Source: a bacterium
Lineage (GTDB): Bacteria; Vulcanimicrobiota; Vulcanimicrobiia; Eremiobacterales; Eremiobacteraceae
Direction of reading: 5' to 3'
DNA length: 53,974 nt
Assembly: GCA_902812405.1 (NCBI GenBank)
Contig: CADDZI010000009.1
Location: forward strand, 1 to 53,974
A program made the translations under genes and the position numbers. This document shows, in pieces, positions 1-7,020 of the stretch. Under the pieces are notes generated by a model. The model was not told the DNA's origin and searched no databases. It was given only the letters and a program-made list of their open reading frames with translations. Position 1 is the first letter of the stretch. The number at the start of each line of letters is the position of its first letter.

Positions 1-77
1 GGTTTGTTCGTGGTAAGAATACCACTCCACGCGGGAAATCCAAGAGACGCGAAACCACTTGGGCAAGGAGTCCAGCC

Positions 78-518
78 CTATGGTGCGGGTGCGAAGAAAA
101 TGCCGTCGATTTTTCCGGCCGCGTTGAGCGAAATGAACTCGCGGATTTTGGTTGCCGAAAAGCTGACCGCGAACTGGTAGACGGTGCTGTTCTGGACGGC
201 CCGCTGTTGGACAAACGAGACGTCGGTCGGCTCGCCGAGCGGCCCCAGCTGCGTCTTCACCTGGCTGACGAGGTCGGGAGTCAGCTTCGCATTCAGATCG
301 TCCGTCAACTGCGAGCGGTCGATGTCGCCGGTTTGAAAGCGATGCAGCCATTCGCGGGCCAGCGACGTCACTTTCGGATCCACGCTGGCCGCGGGTGACG
401 GCTGCGCCGCAGGGCTGCCGCTCGACGTGGGATCGGCGAGCACAACCACCGCGCTCAGGCAGATCGCGATGCCAAGCGCCACGAACAGGGTTGAGATCGA
501 GCGGACAAGCTTGTGCAT
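78..518 (-). CDS. Secreted DUF3887-like hypothetical protein
   Basis: A 146-residue protein with a clear N-terminal export signal: positive residues (HKLVR), a hydrophobic stretch over about residues 8-28, then a Ser/Pro/Ala-rich linker. The mature part of about 100 residues (a helical segment ending LAREWLHRFQTGD, then a strand-rich half) resembles DUF3887-type domains, which often occur in exported proteins; its function is unknown. The reading frame is open further upstream, but I chose the ATG at 518 because AAGGAT lies about 8 bases before it and the signal peptide begins there. An ATG two codons upstream (524) is possible. It is followed by no gene inside the window. The family call is from pattern memory and is moderate. 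Confidence 0.6.
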   Translation of the reverse strand: MHKLVRSISTLFVALGIAICLSAVVVLADPTSSGSPAAQPSPAASVDPKVTSLAREWLHRFQTGDIDRSQLTDDLNAKLTPDLVSQVKTQLGPLGEPTDVSFVQQRAVQNSTVYQFAVSFSATKIREFISLNAAGKIDGIFFAPAP

Positions 519-721
519 GGACATATCCTTATGGGGAACAACCTGTCTGCTCACGCTGAGAGCCTCGCGGCCTGTGGCGGCGCAAACGCCGTCGCGCGTG
601 GAGCACCAGGCGCCTTGGCGAGATCGTCTTCTTCTCCTTTCACCCTGTGCCTCTCTCCTCGCAGGCAAACGCAGCCCACCATCTTCCCCCGAGGGTACAC
701 ATACCGGCTGCTCGCGAACCG

Positions 722-1624
722 TTACGGGCGCAAGCGAATGCGCTGAACCTCGTCACCCCGAGGGGTCACCAAAACCGTCCACAGATCGTGCGTCGCCGGA
801 TCGACGGCTACGGTGTGTGCCCGTCCGCCGACGAGGAGTGTGGCAACGACATGCGGGACGGTACTTCGCACGTTGACGACCCACACCCGCCCCGCTCCGG
901 CGCACGCCACAAAGCCCGTTCCCTCGTCGAGGCTGCATTGGTCCACGTCGGAGGGCATGCTGCCCGTGGCGAGGCGCCGCCCGCTGCGGTCGTAGATCGA
1001 GATGCGGCGGTTCTTGCCCCCGACGATGACCGTGCCCCGCCGCGAATCGAATTGCAGCGGATGGTCGTCGGTCAGCTCCGGCGTATGCACGACGTCGACG
1101 ATGCGCAGCGTGGACGGGTTGATGACGACAAATTCATTGAGGTCCGGAATGTTTTGATAGAGCATGCCGTCGGCTGGATCGACCGCCAGGTACTCATGGT
1201 CGTTGCCCGGGGTGATGATCGTCCGCAGGAGCCGAAAGCTGCGTGCATCGATGACGAAGAGATGGTTCCCGCTGTCTTCATCGGCGTAGATGCGCCCGCG
1301 CGTCGCGTCGTATGCGATGGCATCGATCGGTTTGCCCAGATTGACGATGCGCACGACCTCAAGGGAACGCGGGTTCACCTCGGAGACCGTCCCGTTGGTG
1401 CCGTCGCCGGTGTAGACCGTTCCCGTTGCCGGGTTGACGGCAACCCCGTGCAGGGGGCCGACGTCGACCTGGCCGAGCACCGCTCCGCTATCCGCGTTGA
1501 CGACGAGCAACGCCTGGCTGCCCGTGTGGGCGGCGTAGACTCTGCGTCGGGCGGCGTCGACCGCAACGTAGTCGAACCGGCTGATGATGGGGACGGGCTG
1601 CGGGGGAGCGGGCACCAGGTGCAT
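722..1624 (-). CDS. YncE-like beta-propeller repeat protein
   Basis: A 300-residue protein built of repeated units of about 40-45 residues of the type VAVDAARRRVYAAHTGS, VAVNPATGTVYTGDGTN, IAYDATRGRIYADEDSG and LAVDPADGMLYQNIPD. This is the pattern of YVTN/YncE-type seven-bladed beta-propellers, which bind ligands or protein partners. No enzymatic motif is visible. The start at 1624 is preceded by an AGGAG ribosome-binding site at 7 bases spacing. The frame runs upstream to 1687, but that part is not propeller-like. There is no obvious signal peptide from this start, although many relatives are exported, so cellular location is uncertain. It lies about 200 bases upstream of the DUF3887-like gene on the same strand. 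Confidence 0.7.
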   Translation of the reverse strand: MHLVPAPPQPVPIISRFDYVAVDAARRRVYAAHTGSQALLVVNADSGAVLGQVDVGPLHGVAVNPATGTVYTGDGTNGTVSEVNPRSLEVVRIVNLGKPIDAIAYDATRGRIYADEDSGNHLFVIDARSFRLLRTIITPGNDHEYLAVDPADGMLYQNIPDLNEFVVINPSTLRIVDVVHTPELTDDHPLQFDSRRGTVIVGGKNRRISIYDRSGRRLATGSMPSDVDQCSLDEGTGFVACAGAGRVWVVNVRSTVPHVVATLLVGGRAHTVAVDPATHDLWTVLVTPRGDEVQRIRLRP

Positions 1625-1739
1625 GTGATGTCTCCTCTTGAGAATGGCGAGGCGCGGCGTGCGGATGGGAACACCGGTACGGCGCATCCATGCGCCGGGT
1701 CCCTGCCGCTTACCCCCCGACCCGAGCCGGCCTTAATGG

Positions 1740-1760
1740 AAAAAAACGCCACGCCGGCGC
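1740..1760 (-). terminator. Candidate intrinsic terminator after the NRAMP operon
   Basis: Read on the minus strand, CGCC-GGCGT-GGCG is followed at once by seven T residues, about 30 bases after the stop of the small membrane protein gene. The stem is only four G-C pairs (five or six with G-U), so the prediction is weak, but its position fits the end of the metal-transport operon. Confidence 0.4.
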
Positions 1761-1791
1761 CGCACGCGCGAGTTGGACGGAATCCGCGCCG

Positions 1792-1995
1792 TCAGGGTTG
1801 CCCAAGCGCCCGTACGAAGAAGTACACGACGATCCCGACCGCGGCCAAGGCATACAGTCGCAGGATCCACAAGGCGGCCAGCGCCCACGGTCCAAGACGC
1901 CGCCGCGGCAAAGGCAAGGACGCGCGCTCGCTGCGCTGCTCGGGTTCCAGCACGCTCACGTCCACCTCGACGTCCCGCCCTTCGTTTCGCCTCAC
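1792..1995 (-). CDS. Small single-pass membrane protein coupled to NRAMP transporter
   Basis: A 67-residue protein with a charged N-terminal half (residues 1-32, rich in Arg and Glu) and one hydrophobic segment at about residues 35-60 (WALAALWILRLYALAAVGIVVYFFV). Its ATG overlaps the stop of the NRAMP gene by four bases, so the two are probably translationally coupled. No homologous family is recognised. Overlap, strand and the single membrane span suggest an accessory or regulatory subunit of the transporter, but that is inference. A short random frame cannot be fully excluded, although an ATGA junction plus a clean membrane segment makes it unlikely. Confidence 0.6.
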   Translation of the reverse strand: MRRNEGRDVEVDVSVLEPEQRSERASLPLPRRRLGPWALAALWILRLYALAAVGIVVYFFVRALGQP

Positions 1996-3341
1996 AGACG
2001 CAACAGCCCAGGGAAAACGGTGACAATGCCGTACACGGCGCCCACCACCGCGATGGCGACGACGATCGTACCGTTGATGACGTTCTGCAGCGGCGTATTT
2101 GCCAGCTGGCCGACGATCTCGCGATCGTTGACCAAGAACAGCAACAGCAAGAGTGCGGGAGCCATGAGCATCGTCGCGATGACGTTGACGGTAATCGTAA
2201 TGGCAATGAGCGGTGCATGCGGGATCAAAACGACCGCCGCTGCGACCACGACCGACACGAAGGCCGTCGCGTAGAACAACGCTCCCTGACGGAAGTCAAG
2301 GTTCAGGCTGCGGCCCCGGCGTGACACCTCGCCCAGTGCATACGCCGAGCTCGTCGCAATGGTGACTGCCGCCACCAGCCCCGCCTCGACCATCGCCAGC
2401 GCGAACAGCGCGGCGCCGGTCGAACCGACGAAGGGTCGCAGCGCAGTGGCAAAATCGGCGCCCCCCGTAGCTCCGCTGGGTGCCGCGTGATGATCGTGGA
2501 GTAGCGAGGACGCGACGACGCAGGCCACGCCCGCCGCAGCCGCGAGGACCGCGCCCAAGGCGGTATCGATGCGCCCCTGCGTCACGTCGGCGCGCGTCAG
2601 ACCCTTGTCGGCGGTCGCGCTCTGCTGGAAGAACAGCATCCAGGGAGTGACCGTCGCACCGATGTTGGCCAACACCAGAGTCAGAACTGCTTCGCGCGGC
2701 CCACCCGGCAGAGGCTGCCAGGTGAGAAGCGCATGGCCGACTCGCCCCCAATCCGGATGGGCCATCACCGCGACCGGTATGAAGAGCAAATTTGCCAGCG
2801 CCACAAGCATGACGCTGCGCTCCCAGGCCATGTAGCGGCGCAGACTCAAGGCTGCAAGAACGACCATGACGCCCGTGCCGACCGCGAGCCAGCCCGGCAC
2901 GCCGAAGTACGCCGCGCCCGCCCGGATGGCGATGAACTCGGTGATGAGCGTGAGCAGGTTGCCGACCATCAGATCGGCGAGCGCAAAGTAGCCCCAGAAC
3001 GGACCGAAGCGATCCAAGATCAACTGGGCGTGCCCGCGGTGCGTCGCGGCTGCCAGGCGTACCGTCATTTCCTGGACGCAGAACGCAAGGACAAACGTCA
3101 AAACGATGAACGGTATGAAGAAACCGATGCCGTAGGTTGCGCCGGTGACGGCGTACGAGAGCATGCTCGGTCCGTCGTTTTCCCCGAGCATCACCAGGAT
3201 GCCGGGGCCGACCAAAAGAGCCAGCACGAAGAGGTTTCTGCGACGCCGTCGGGCGGCCAGGACGCGCGCCCGGTCCCGCGCCCGCAGGATATCTTCGCGC
3301 GTCGGGCGCCAGCCGGCCAGCGGGCCCGCGATATCGGCCAT
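1992..3341 (-). CDS. Divergent NRAMP-family metal-ion transporter
   Basis: A 449-residue polytopic inner-membrane protein with about eleven hydrophobic segments and the NRAMP fold signatures GPGILVMLGEND (TM1), EMTVRLAAATHRG (TM2-3) and ANIGATVTPWMLFFQQSA (TM6). The family takes up divalent metals with protons. Two metal-binding motifs are altered. The TM1 motif DPGN reads DGPS (residues 56-59), and the TM6 Met that selects transition metals (GATVMPHN in typical members) is Thr232. Members with such changes can have other specificities, so manganese is not assured. I chose the ATG at 3341 because it follows the regulator stop by two bases and a GGGAGG motif. It is cotranscribed with the upstream MntR-like gene and the downstream small membrane protein. 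Confidence 0.85.
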   Translation of the reverse strand: MADIAGPLAGWRPTREDILRARDRARVLAARRRRRNLFVLALLVGPGILVMLGENDGPSMLSYAVTGATYGIGFFIPFIVLTFVLAFCVQEMTVRLAAATHRGHAQLILDRFGPFWGYFALADLMVGNLLTLITEFIAIRAGAAYFGVPGWLAVGTGVMVVLAALSLRRYMAWERSVMLVALANLLFIPVAVMAHPDWGRVGHALLTWQPLPGGPREAVLTLVLANIGATVTPWMLFFQQSATADKGLTRADVTQGRIDTALGAVLAAAAGVACVVASSLLHDHHAAPSGATGGADFATALRPFVGSTGAALFALAMVEAGLVAAVTIATSSAYALGEVSRRGRSLNLDFRQGALFYATAFVSVVVAAAVVLIPHAPLIAITITVNVIATMLMAPALLLLLFLVNDREIVGQLANTPLQNVINGTIVVAIAVVGAVYGIVTVFPGLLRL

Positions 3342-3343
3342 CT

Positions 3344-4024
3344 CTAGCCTGCCTCCCGGGATCCCAGGAGGCGACACCAAATGGCGCGCGCCGTCCGCTC
3401 CGGCAGTACGAGCTCCCGGCCTCCGCACCGCACGACGACCCTATGCGTCGCCCTCCGCAGAATGGCAAGCTCGGACTGCGGGAGGATCCCGCACCGCGCC
3501 AGATGGGCCACGACCACGGGCTCGCGATCGTCGATGCTCGTCACGCGCGCAAGCGATCCCGGCGAGACGTCCCACAGCTGGGACGCGGCTCGGGCCATGC
3601 GGCTGCGGCCAAAAATCGGATGGCCGTGTGGATCGCGTGCTGGATGACCCAAATATGCGGCGAGTCGTGCCGACACGTCTTCGGAGATCGCATGTTCGAT
3701 GCGCTCGGCTTCCCGGTGAACGCGTTCCAACGGCACCCGCAACGCGGCATGCAGGAACGTCTCCACCAGCCGGTGCCGGCGCACCATGCGCAGGGCCAGC
3801 CGCCGACCCTTCGGGGTCAACCGCAGCGAATCCGTCCGGCGCCGAGCGGGCTCAATCAACCGCTGCCGCTCCAACATGCGCTTAAACTTGCTCACCGACG
3901 CGCGGGTCACGCCCAGATACCGTGCCAGGTCGACCGCGCGAACCGGACGCTGTTCAGCCAGCTGGTAGATGACCTTAACGTAGTCTTCGCGGGCCCGCTC
4001 GGGCGACCGGTCTTCGGTCCTCAT
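3344..4024 (-). CDS. mntR: MntR/DtxR-family metal-dependent transcriptional regulator
   Basis: A 226-residue regulator. It has an N-terminal winged helix (ERAREDYVKVIYQLAEQ..VRAVDLARYLGVTRASVSKFKRMLERQ..), a central dimerisation/metal domain (RRHRLVETFLHAAL..REAERIEHAISEDVSARL), and a C-terminal SH3/FeoA-like domain. The metal-site pattern is MntR-like: Asp in REDY, His in RRHRLVE, and Glu-x2-Glu-His in AERIEHAI, where iron sensors of the family carry Cys. This suggests manganese sensing. A GTG at 4027 is an alternative start. The gene leads an operon with the NRAMP transporter (two-base gap), and a 16-bp palindrome 24 bases upstream is a likely autoregulatory operator. Confidence 0.85.
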   Translation of the reverse strand: MRTEDRSPERAREDYVKVIYQLAEQRPVRAVDLARYLGVTRASVSKFKRMLERQRLIEPARRRTDSLRLTPKGRRLALRMVRRHRLVETFLHAALRVPLERVHREAERIEHAISEDVSARLAAYLGHPARDPHGHPIFGRSRMARAASQLWDVSPGSLARVTSIDDREPVVVAHLARCGILPQSELAILRRATHRVVVRCGGRELVLPERTARAIWCRLLGSREAG

Positions 4025-4047
4025 CACCTGGGTCGGGCCTGTCTTGT

Positions 4048-4063
4048 GTTAACCATGGTTAAC
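4048..4063. promoter_or_regulatory. Perfect palindrome, candidate MntR-family operator
   Basis: GTTAACCATGGTTAAC is a perfect 16-bp inverted repeat placed 24 bases upstream of the MntR-like start codon, in the intergenic region it shares with the divergent DUF2600 gene. Regulators of this family bind AT-flanked palindromes of similar length. In so GC-rich a sequence, a TTAACC/GGTTAA palindrome stands out. A half-site-like GTTAAC recurs at 4086-4091. Confidence 0.65.
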
Positions 4064-4153
4064 ATCCGGCCTTCACCGGCGGGCCGTTAACTCCTCGTCG
4101 CACGTCAGCCGCCCGGGGCAGTAGCCGGCGCCGCCCGCGTCGTATGGCCGGGT

Positions 4154-5245
4154 ATGGACACGCGGTCGCGCAGGCTGCTCTACCGCTTTGTGACGCGGAT
4201 CGTTCCCCTTGCGGCGGTGCGCCTGCGCCGGCTTCGGCGCCGCGCGGCTCTCATTCCCGATCCCCCCCTGCGCCGCCAAGCGCTCGACAGCCTGGCGCAC
4301 AAAGATTTCCACGTGCACGGCGGGTGCATACTGGCAACCTTTCTCCCCCCGCATCTGGTGCCGGCGTACGTTGACCTCGTCGCCGCCTACGAGACTGCCG
4401 TGGATTACCTCGACAACCTCAGCGACCGAATGGGCCTGCGCGACGAAACCGACATCCGGGCGCTCCACGAGGCTTTGCTGGATGCCGTCCGGCCGGGTGC
4501 TCCCCAGCGTGACTATTTCCGGCATCGTTGCACGGGCGACGGGGGATACTTACGCGGGCTGGTCGCGCAAACCCAAGATAGGTTTGCGGTGCTGGCCGGA
4601 TACGATCAAGCCGCGGACCACATCCTGGAGGCCACACGGCGCTATTGCGAGCTGCAGGTACTCAAACATTTGGCCCCTGGCGACCGCGAACGGCGGTGCG
4701 CGCTGGCTTTCGATCAGGTCGCGCCGGATCTGCAGTGGTGGGAAGGGGCGGCGGCGTGCGGCTCCACCTTGCCTGTCTTCGCCCTCGCTTTCGCTGCGGC
4801 CCTGGGCTACTCTCGGCGGCAGGCGGTACAGCTGCACGCCGTCTACGTGCCCTACATTGCGGCGCTCCACATTTTGCTGGATTACTTCGTCGACCAAAGC
4901 GAGGACGCGGCCCATAATGAGCTCAACTTCGTGGCATGTTATGGCAGCCCGCAGGCAGCCCTTGCAGGCCTCCTCGGCGTCGCGCGGCGCGCGGCAGCAC
5001 GCGCCGCGTCGGCGCCGGATGCGGAGAGGCACCTGTTCGTGGTCCAAGCGATGTGCGGCTTTTACGCGACGCGGCCCGCTATCCGACAACAAGGTCTGGA
5101 GGATCACGCCCGCGAGATTGCGGCTGCAGTCGGCCTCCGGCTCGACTCCTCGCTCCGCACAGGCCGGGGGCCGCTCGCCCTGGCTGCCCTGGCCGCGCTC
5201 TACGAACGTGCGGTGCGCGGGATGGGATTGGCGCGCATGCTATAA
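4154..5245 (+). CDS. DUF2600 / YtpB-like (tetraprenyl-beta-curcumene synthase family) protein
   Basis: A 363-residue, largely helical protein matching the DUF2600 family. YtpB of Bacillus, a large-terpene (C35) cyclase that lacks classical DDxxD motifs, belongs to this family. Visible signatures are ETAVDYLDNLSDR (acidic motif, residues 80-92), CTGDGGYLRGLVAQTQ (residues 126-141), QWWEGAAACGSTLPVF, and HILLDYFVDQSEDAAHNELNF (second acidic motif with Asp243 and Asp247). The paired Asp clusters on facing helices suggest Mg2+-diphosphate chemistry, with a prenyl diphosphate as the presumed substrate. No prenyltransferase or squalene-hopene cyclase partner lies next to it, so the product cannot be named. 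The gene stops inside the -10 element of the RNase P RNA promoter. Confidence 0.75.
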   Translation: MDTRSRRLLYRFVTRIVPLAAVRLRRLRRRAALIPDPPLRRQALDSLAHKDFHVHGGCILATFLPPHLVPAYVDLVAAYETAVDYLDNLSDRMGLRDETDIRALHEALLDAVRPGAPQRDYFRHRCTGDGGYLRGLVAQTQDRFAVLAGYDQAADHILEATRRYCELQVLKHLAPGDRERRCALAFDQVAPDLQWWEGAAACGSTLPVFALAFAAALGYSRRQAVQLHAVYVPYIAALHILLDYFVDQSEDAAHNELNFVACYGSPQAALAGLLGVARRAAARAASAPDAERHLFVVQAMCGFYATRPAIRQQGLEDHAREIAAAVGLRLDSSLRTGRGPLALAALAALYERAVRGMGLARML

Positions 5246-5246
5246 T
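5238..5246 (+). promoter_or_regulatory. Extended -10 promoter for RNase P RNA
   Basis: TGCTATAAT is a consensus extended -10 element. It ends five to eight bases before the first P1 base of the RNase P RNA, and its last bases overlap the TAA stop of the preceding gene. No good -35 hexamer is seen, which is usual for extended -10 promoters. Confidence 0.7.
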
Positions 5247-5250
5247 GGAG

Positions 5251-5628
5251 AGTGCCGAGCGTGCCGGACGGCCGCGGGCGTCCACGTGACGCCCGAGGAA
5301 AGTCCGGGCTCCACAGGGCACGGGTGCCAGCTAACGGCTGGTCGGGGCAACCCGAAGGAAAGTGCCACAGAAACATACCGCCGTCTGCGCGCGAGCGCAC
5401 ACGGTAAGGGTGAAATGGTGCGGTAAGAGCGCACCGGCCGCGCCGGAAGGCCGCGGCCGGGTAAACCCCACCCGGAGCAAGACAGCCGGAATGCTGGCAA
5501 CAGTACGGGCGGCCCGTCCGAATCCGGCGCAACGTCGCACGAGGGATCCGGTGACGGATCCCCTAGAGAGATGGCCGTCGGCGTTCGCACGAACGCCACA
5601 GAACCCGGCTTACAGGCACGCTCGGCTG
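5251..5628 (+). ncRNA. rnpB: RNase P RNA, bacterial type A
   Basis: The catalytic RNA of ribonuclease P, which removes 5' leaders from pre-tRNAs together with the RnpA protein. All the conserved blocks are present in order. Helix P1 closes with GCCGAGCGTGCC (5254-5265) pairing to GGCACGCTCGGC (5615-5626). The CR-I block GAGGAAAGTCCGGGCTCC is at 5295-5312. ACAGAAACATACCGCC begins at about 5367, GGTAAGGGTGAAA..GGTGCGGTAAGAGCGCACCG follows from about 5403, then the AAACCCC..GGAGCAAGACA block, and finally ACAGAACCCGGCTTACAGGC near the 3' end. A length of about 378 nt fits type A. Exact ends are uncertain by a few bases. It is preceded by an extended -10 promoter and no intrinsic terminator is evident. 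Confidence 0.95.
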
Positions 5629-5647
5629 GTGTACCTCCGAATGCGCG

Positions 5648-6049
5648 TCAGTCCGGCAGGTCCGTCAGCGGCTTGCGCCAGGCAAACCCTTCGTCCCAGC
5701 GGTGCCAGTAGGCGATCTCGGGTTCGCCCACCTTCCAACACAGGTTGACGATCTCGCCGCCGGCGTGCGCCGGAAAGTCGACGAGACCCAGATCAAGATC
5801 CTTCACCGTTCCGCCCAGGCCGTGGATCTCTTCGATGAGCGCCACGACCAAGGCTTCATACTCCCGGACTTGGTGTACGAGGTGCGCGGTCCGGACGCCC
5901 TGCGGCCAGTGTCCTCCAACAGCATGCAGTTCGAGGCGAGCCACCGCGGCTTCGCGGCGCGCTGCGAGCATTTTCTGAACCAGAGCGCTCACGCGGGGTA
6001 GGAGCGCATTGGCCTCCTCCAGGCGGAAGGTCCTCACGACGCCTGTCAT
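5648..6049 (-). CDS. DUF2203 family protein
   Basis: A 133-residue cytoplasmic protein that begins RTFRLEEANALLPRVSALVQKML and continues with a helical middle, GGTVKDLDLGLVDFPA, then GGEIVNLCWKVGEPEIAYWHRWDEGF. This is the characteristic layout of DUF2203: an N-terminal EANALLP motif and a C-terminal vxLCWkxGExxixyWH motif. The function is unknown. I chose the ATG at 6049 because family members start just before the FTLEEAN motif. The frame runs upstream to 6124, and a start at 6106 would add a basic leader. It is divergent from rapZ and converges on the RNase P RNA. Confidence 0.85.
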   Translation of the reverse strand: MTGVVRTFRLEEANALLPRVSALVQKMLAARREAAVARLELHAVGGHWPQGVRTAHLVHQVREYEALVVALIEEIHGLGGTVKDLDLGLVDFPAHAGGEIVNLCWKVGEPEIAYWHRWDEGFAWRKPLTDLPD

Positions 6050-6168
6050 TCGGCGCCGCGCGGTGCGTTTCCGGCGGGGTGGACGCACTTCGGCCGCCAA
6101 GTACATGCCCCGTGGGCCTTGCACCAGAGACGGCAGGACAGGGGCGCCGGCCTCACCCGGAGCGCGGC

Positions 6169-7020
6169 ATGCATTTTGTCGTGGTCACCGGCGTCTCAGG
6201 TGCCGGCAAAAGCCAGGCCGCAAAGTGCCTTGAGGACCTCGGGTACTTCTGCGTGGACAACCTGCCGCCCAGCCTCATCCCCAAGTTCGCAGAGCTGTGC
6301 GCGGTCAGCCCCAACCTGCGCCACGTCGCGGTGGTCTTGGACATCCGGAGTGAAGAAGTCTTCGGCGACCTGCTCGGCAACCTGCGCGCCTTGGCGCGTG
6401 ACAACGTTCCGTATCGCGTCATTTTCCTGGACGCCAGCGACGACGTCCTCGTGCGCCGCTTCTCCGAGACGCGGCGCAAACACCCCCTGGCCGGCCGCGG
6501 GCGCGTCAGCGACAGTATCGCCGCGGAGCGGGAAGAGCTCAAACCGATTCGCGATGCGGCGGACGTCATCATCGATACCTCAACCCTCACGCTGGCCGGC
6601 CTGAAGGAGAAACTGGCACACGCCGTCGGCGGTTTGACCGACGAGCGGTCGCTCAGCGTGTCCGTCGTTGCCTTCGGCTACAAGTACGGCATTCCGCTGG
6701 ACGCGGACCTCGTGTTCGATGTCCGCTTCCTCCCCAATCCCAACTACGTGCCGGAGTTGCAGCCGTTGACAGGCGATCATCCGGCAGTCGTACGCTACCT
6801 CGAGCGGTCACCCGAGGTGCGCGCCTTCACGACCCGGCTGCTCGATTTCGTGGACTTTCTCTTGCCGCAATTCGTCCACGAGGGCAAGTCGCACCTGACG
6901 ATCGCCGTGGGATGCACCGGCGGCCGGCACCGTTCGGTGTACGTCGCCAACTGCCTGGCGCGCCATGTGCGCTCCAAACGCATCCGCGCCTATGTCGAGC
7001 ACCGCGATGCGCAACGCTGA
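6169..7020 (+). CDS. rapZ: RapZ/YvcJ family nucleotide-binding protein
   Basis: A 283-residue protein with the P-loop GVSGAGKS near the N-terminus (residues 8-15), the family motif GYFCVDNLPPSLIPKF, a Walker B-like stretch (YRVIFLDASDDVLVRRFSETRRKHPL), and the C-terminal domain with VVAFGYKYGIPLDADLVFDVRFLPNP and the GCTGGRHRSV loop. In enterobacteria RapZ is an adaptor that delivers GlmZ RNA to RNase E; in Gram-positives YvcJ binds nucleotides and the role is less clear. GGAG six bases before the ATG supports this start. The next gene, yvcK, overlaps it by 14 bases; this rapZ-yvcK pairing is typical of Firmicutes, Actinobacteria and related phyla. Confidence 0.95.
   Translation: MHFVVVTGVSGAGKSQAAKCLEDLGYFCVDNLPPSLIPKFAELCAVSPNLRHVAVVLDIRSEEVFGDLLGNLRALARDNVPYRVIFLDASDDVLVRRFSETRRKHPLAGRGRVSDSIAAEREELKPIRDAADVIIDTSTLTLAGLKEKLAHAVGGLTDERSLSVSVVAFGYKYGIPLDADLVFDVRFLPNPNYVPELQPLTGDHPAVVRYLERSPEVRAFTTRLLDFVDFLLPQFVHEGKSHLTIAVGCTGGRHRSVYVANCLARHVRSKRIRAYVEHRDAQR

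Noticed and set aside
647-2023. A 458-codon plus-strand open frame across the propeller gene
   Set aside because: Its protein is rich in Arg, Asp and Val with no fold pattern. The minus strand of the same DNA encodes clear YncE-like repeats, so the frame is a GC-rich shadow.
2733-3347. Long plus-strand frame opposite the NRAMP gene
   Set aside because: Antisense to conserved transporter helices, with no ribosome-binding site or recognisable domain.
4055-4057. ATG inside the palindrome as a start for an upstream gene
   Set aside because: It is not followed by a useful frame in either direction; the symmetry is better explained as an operator.
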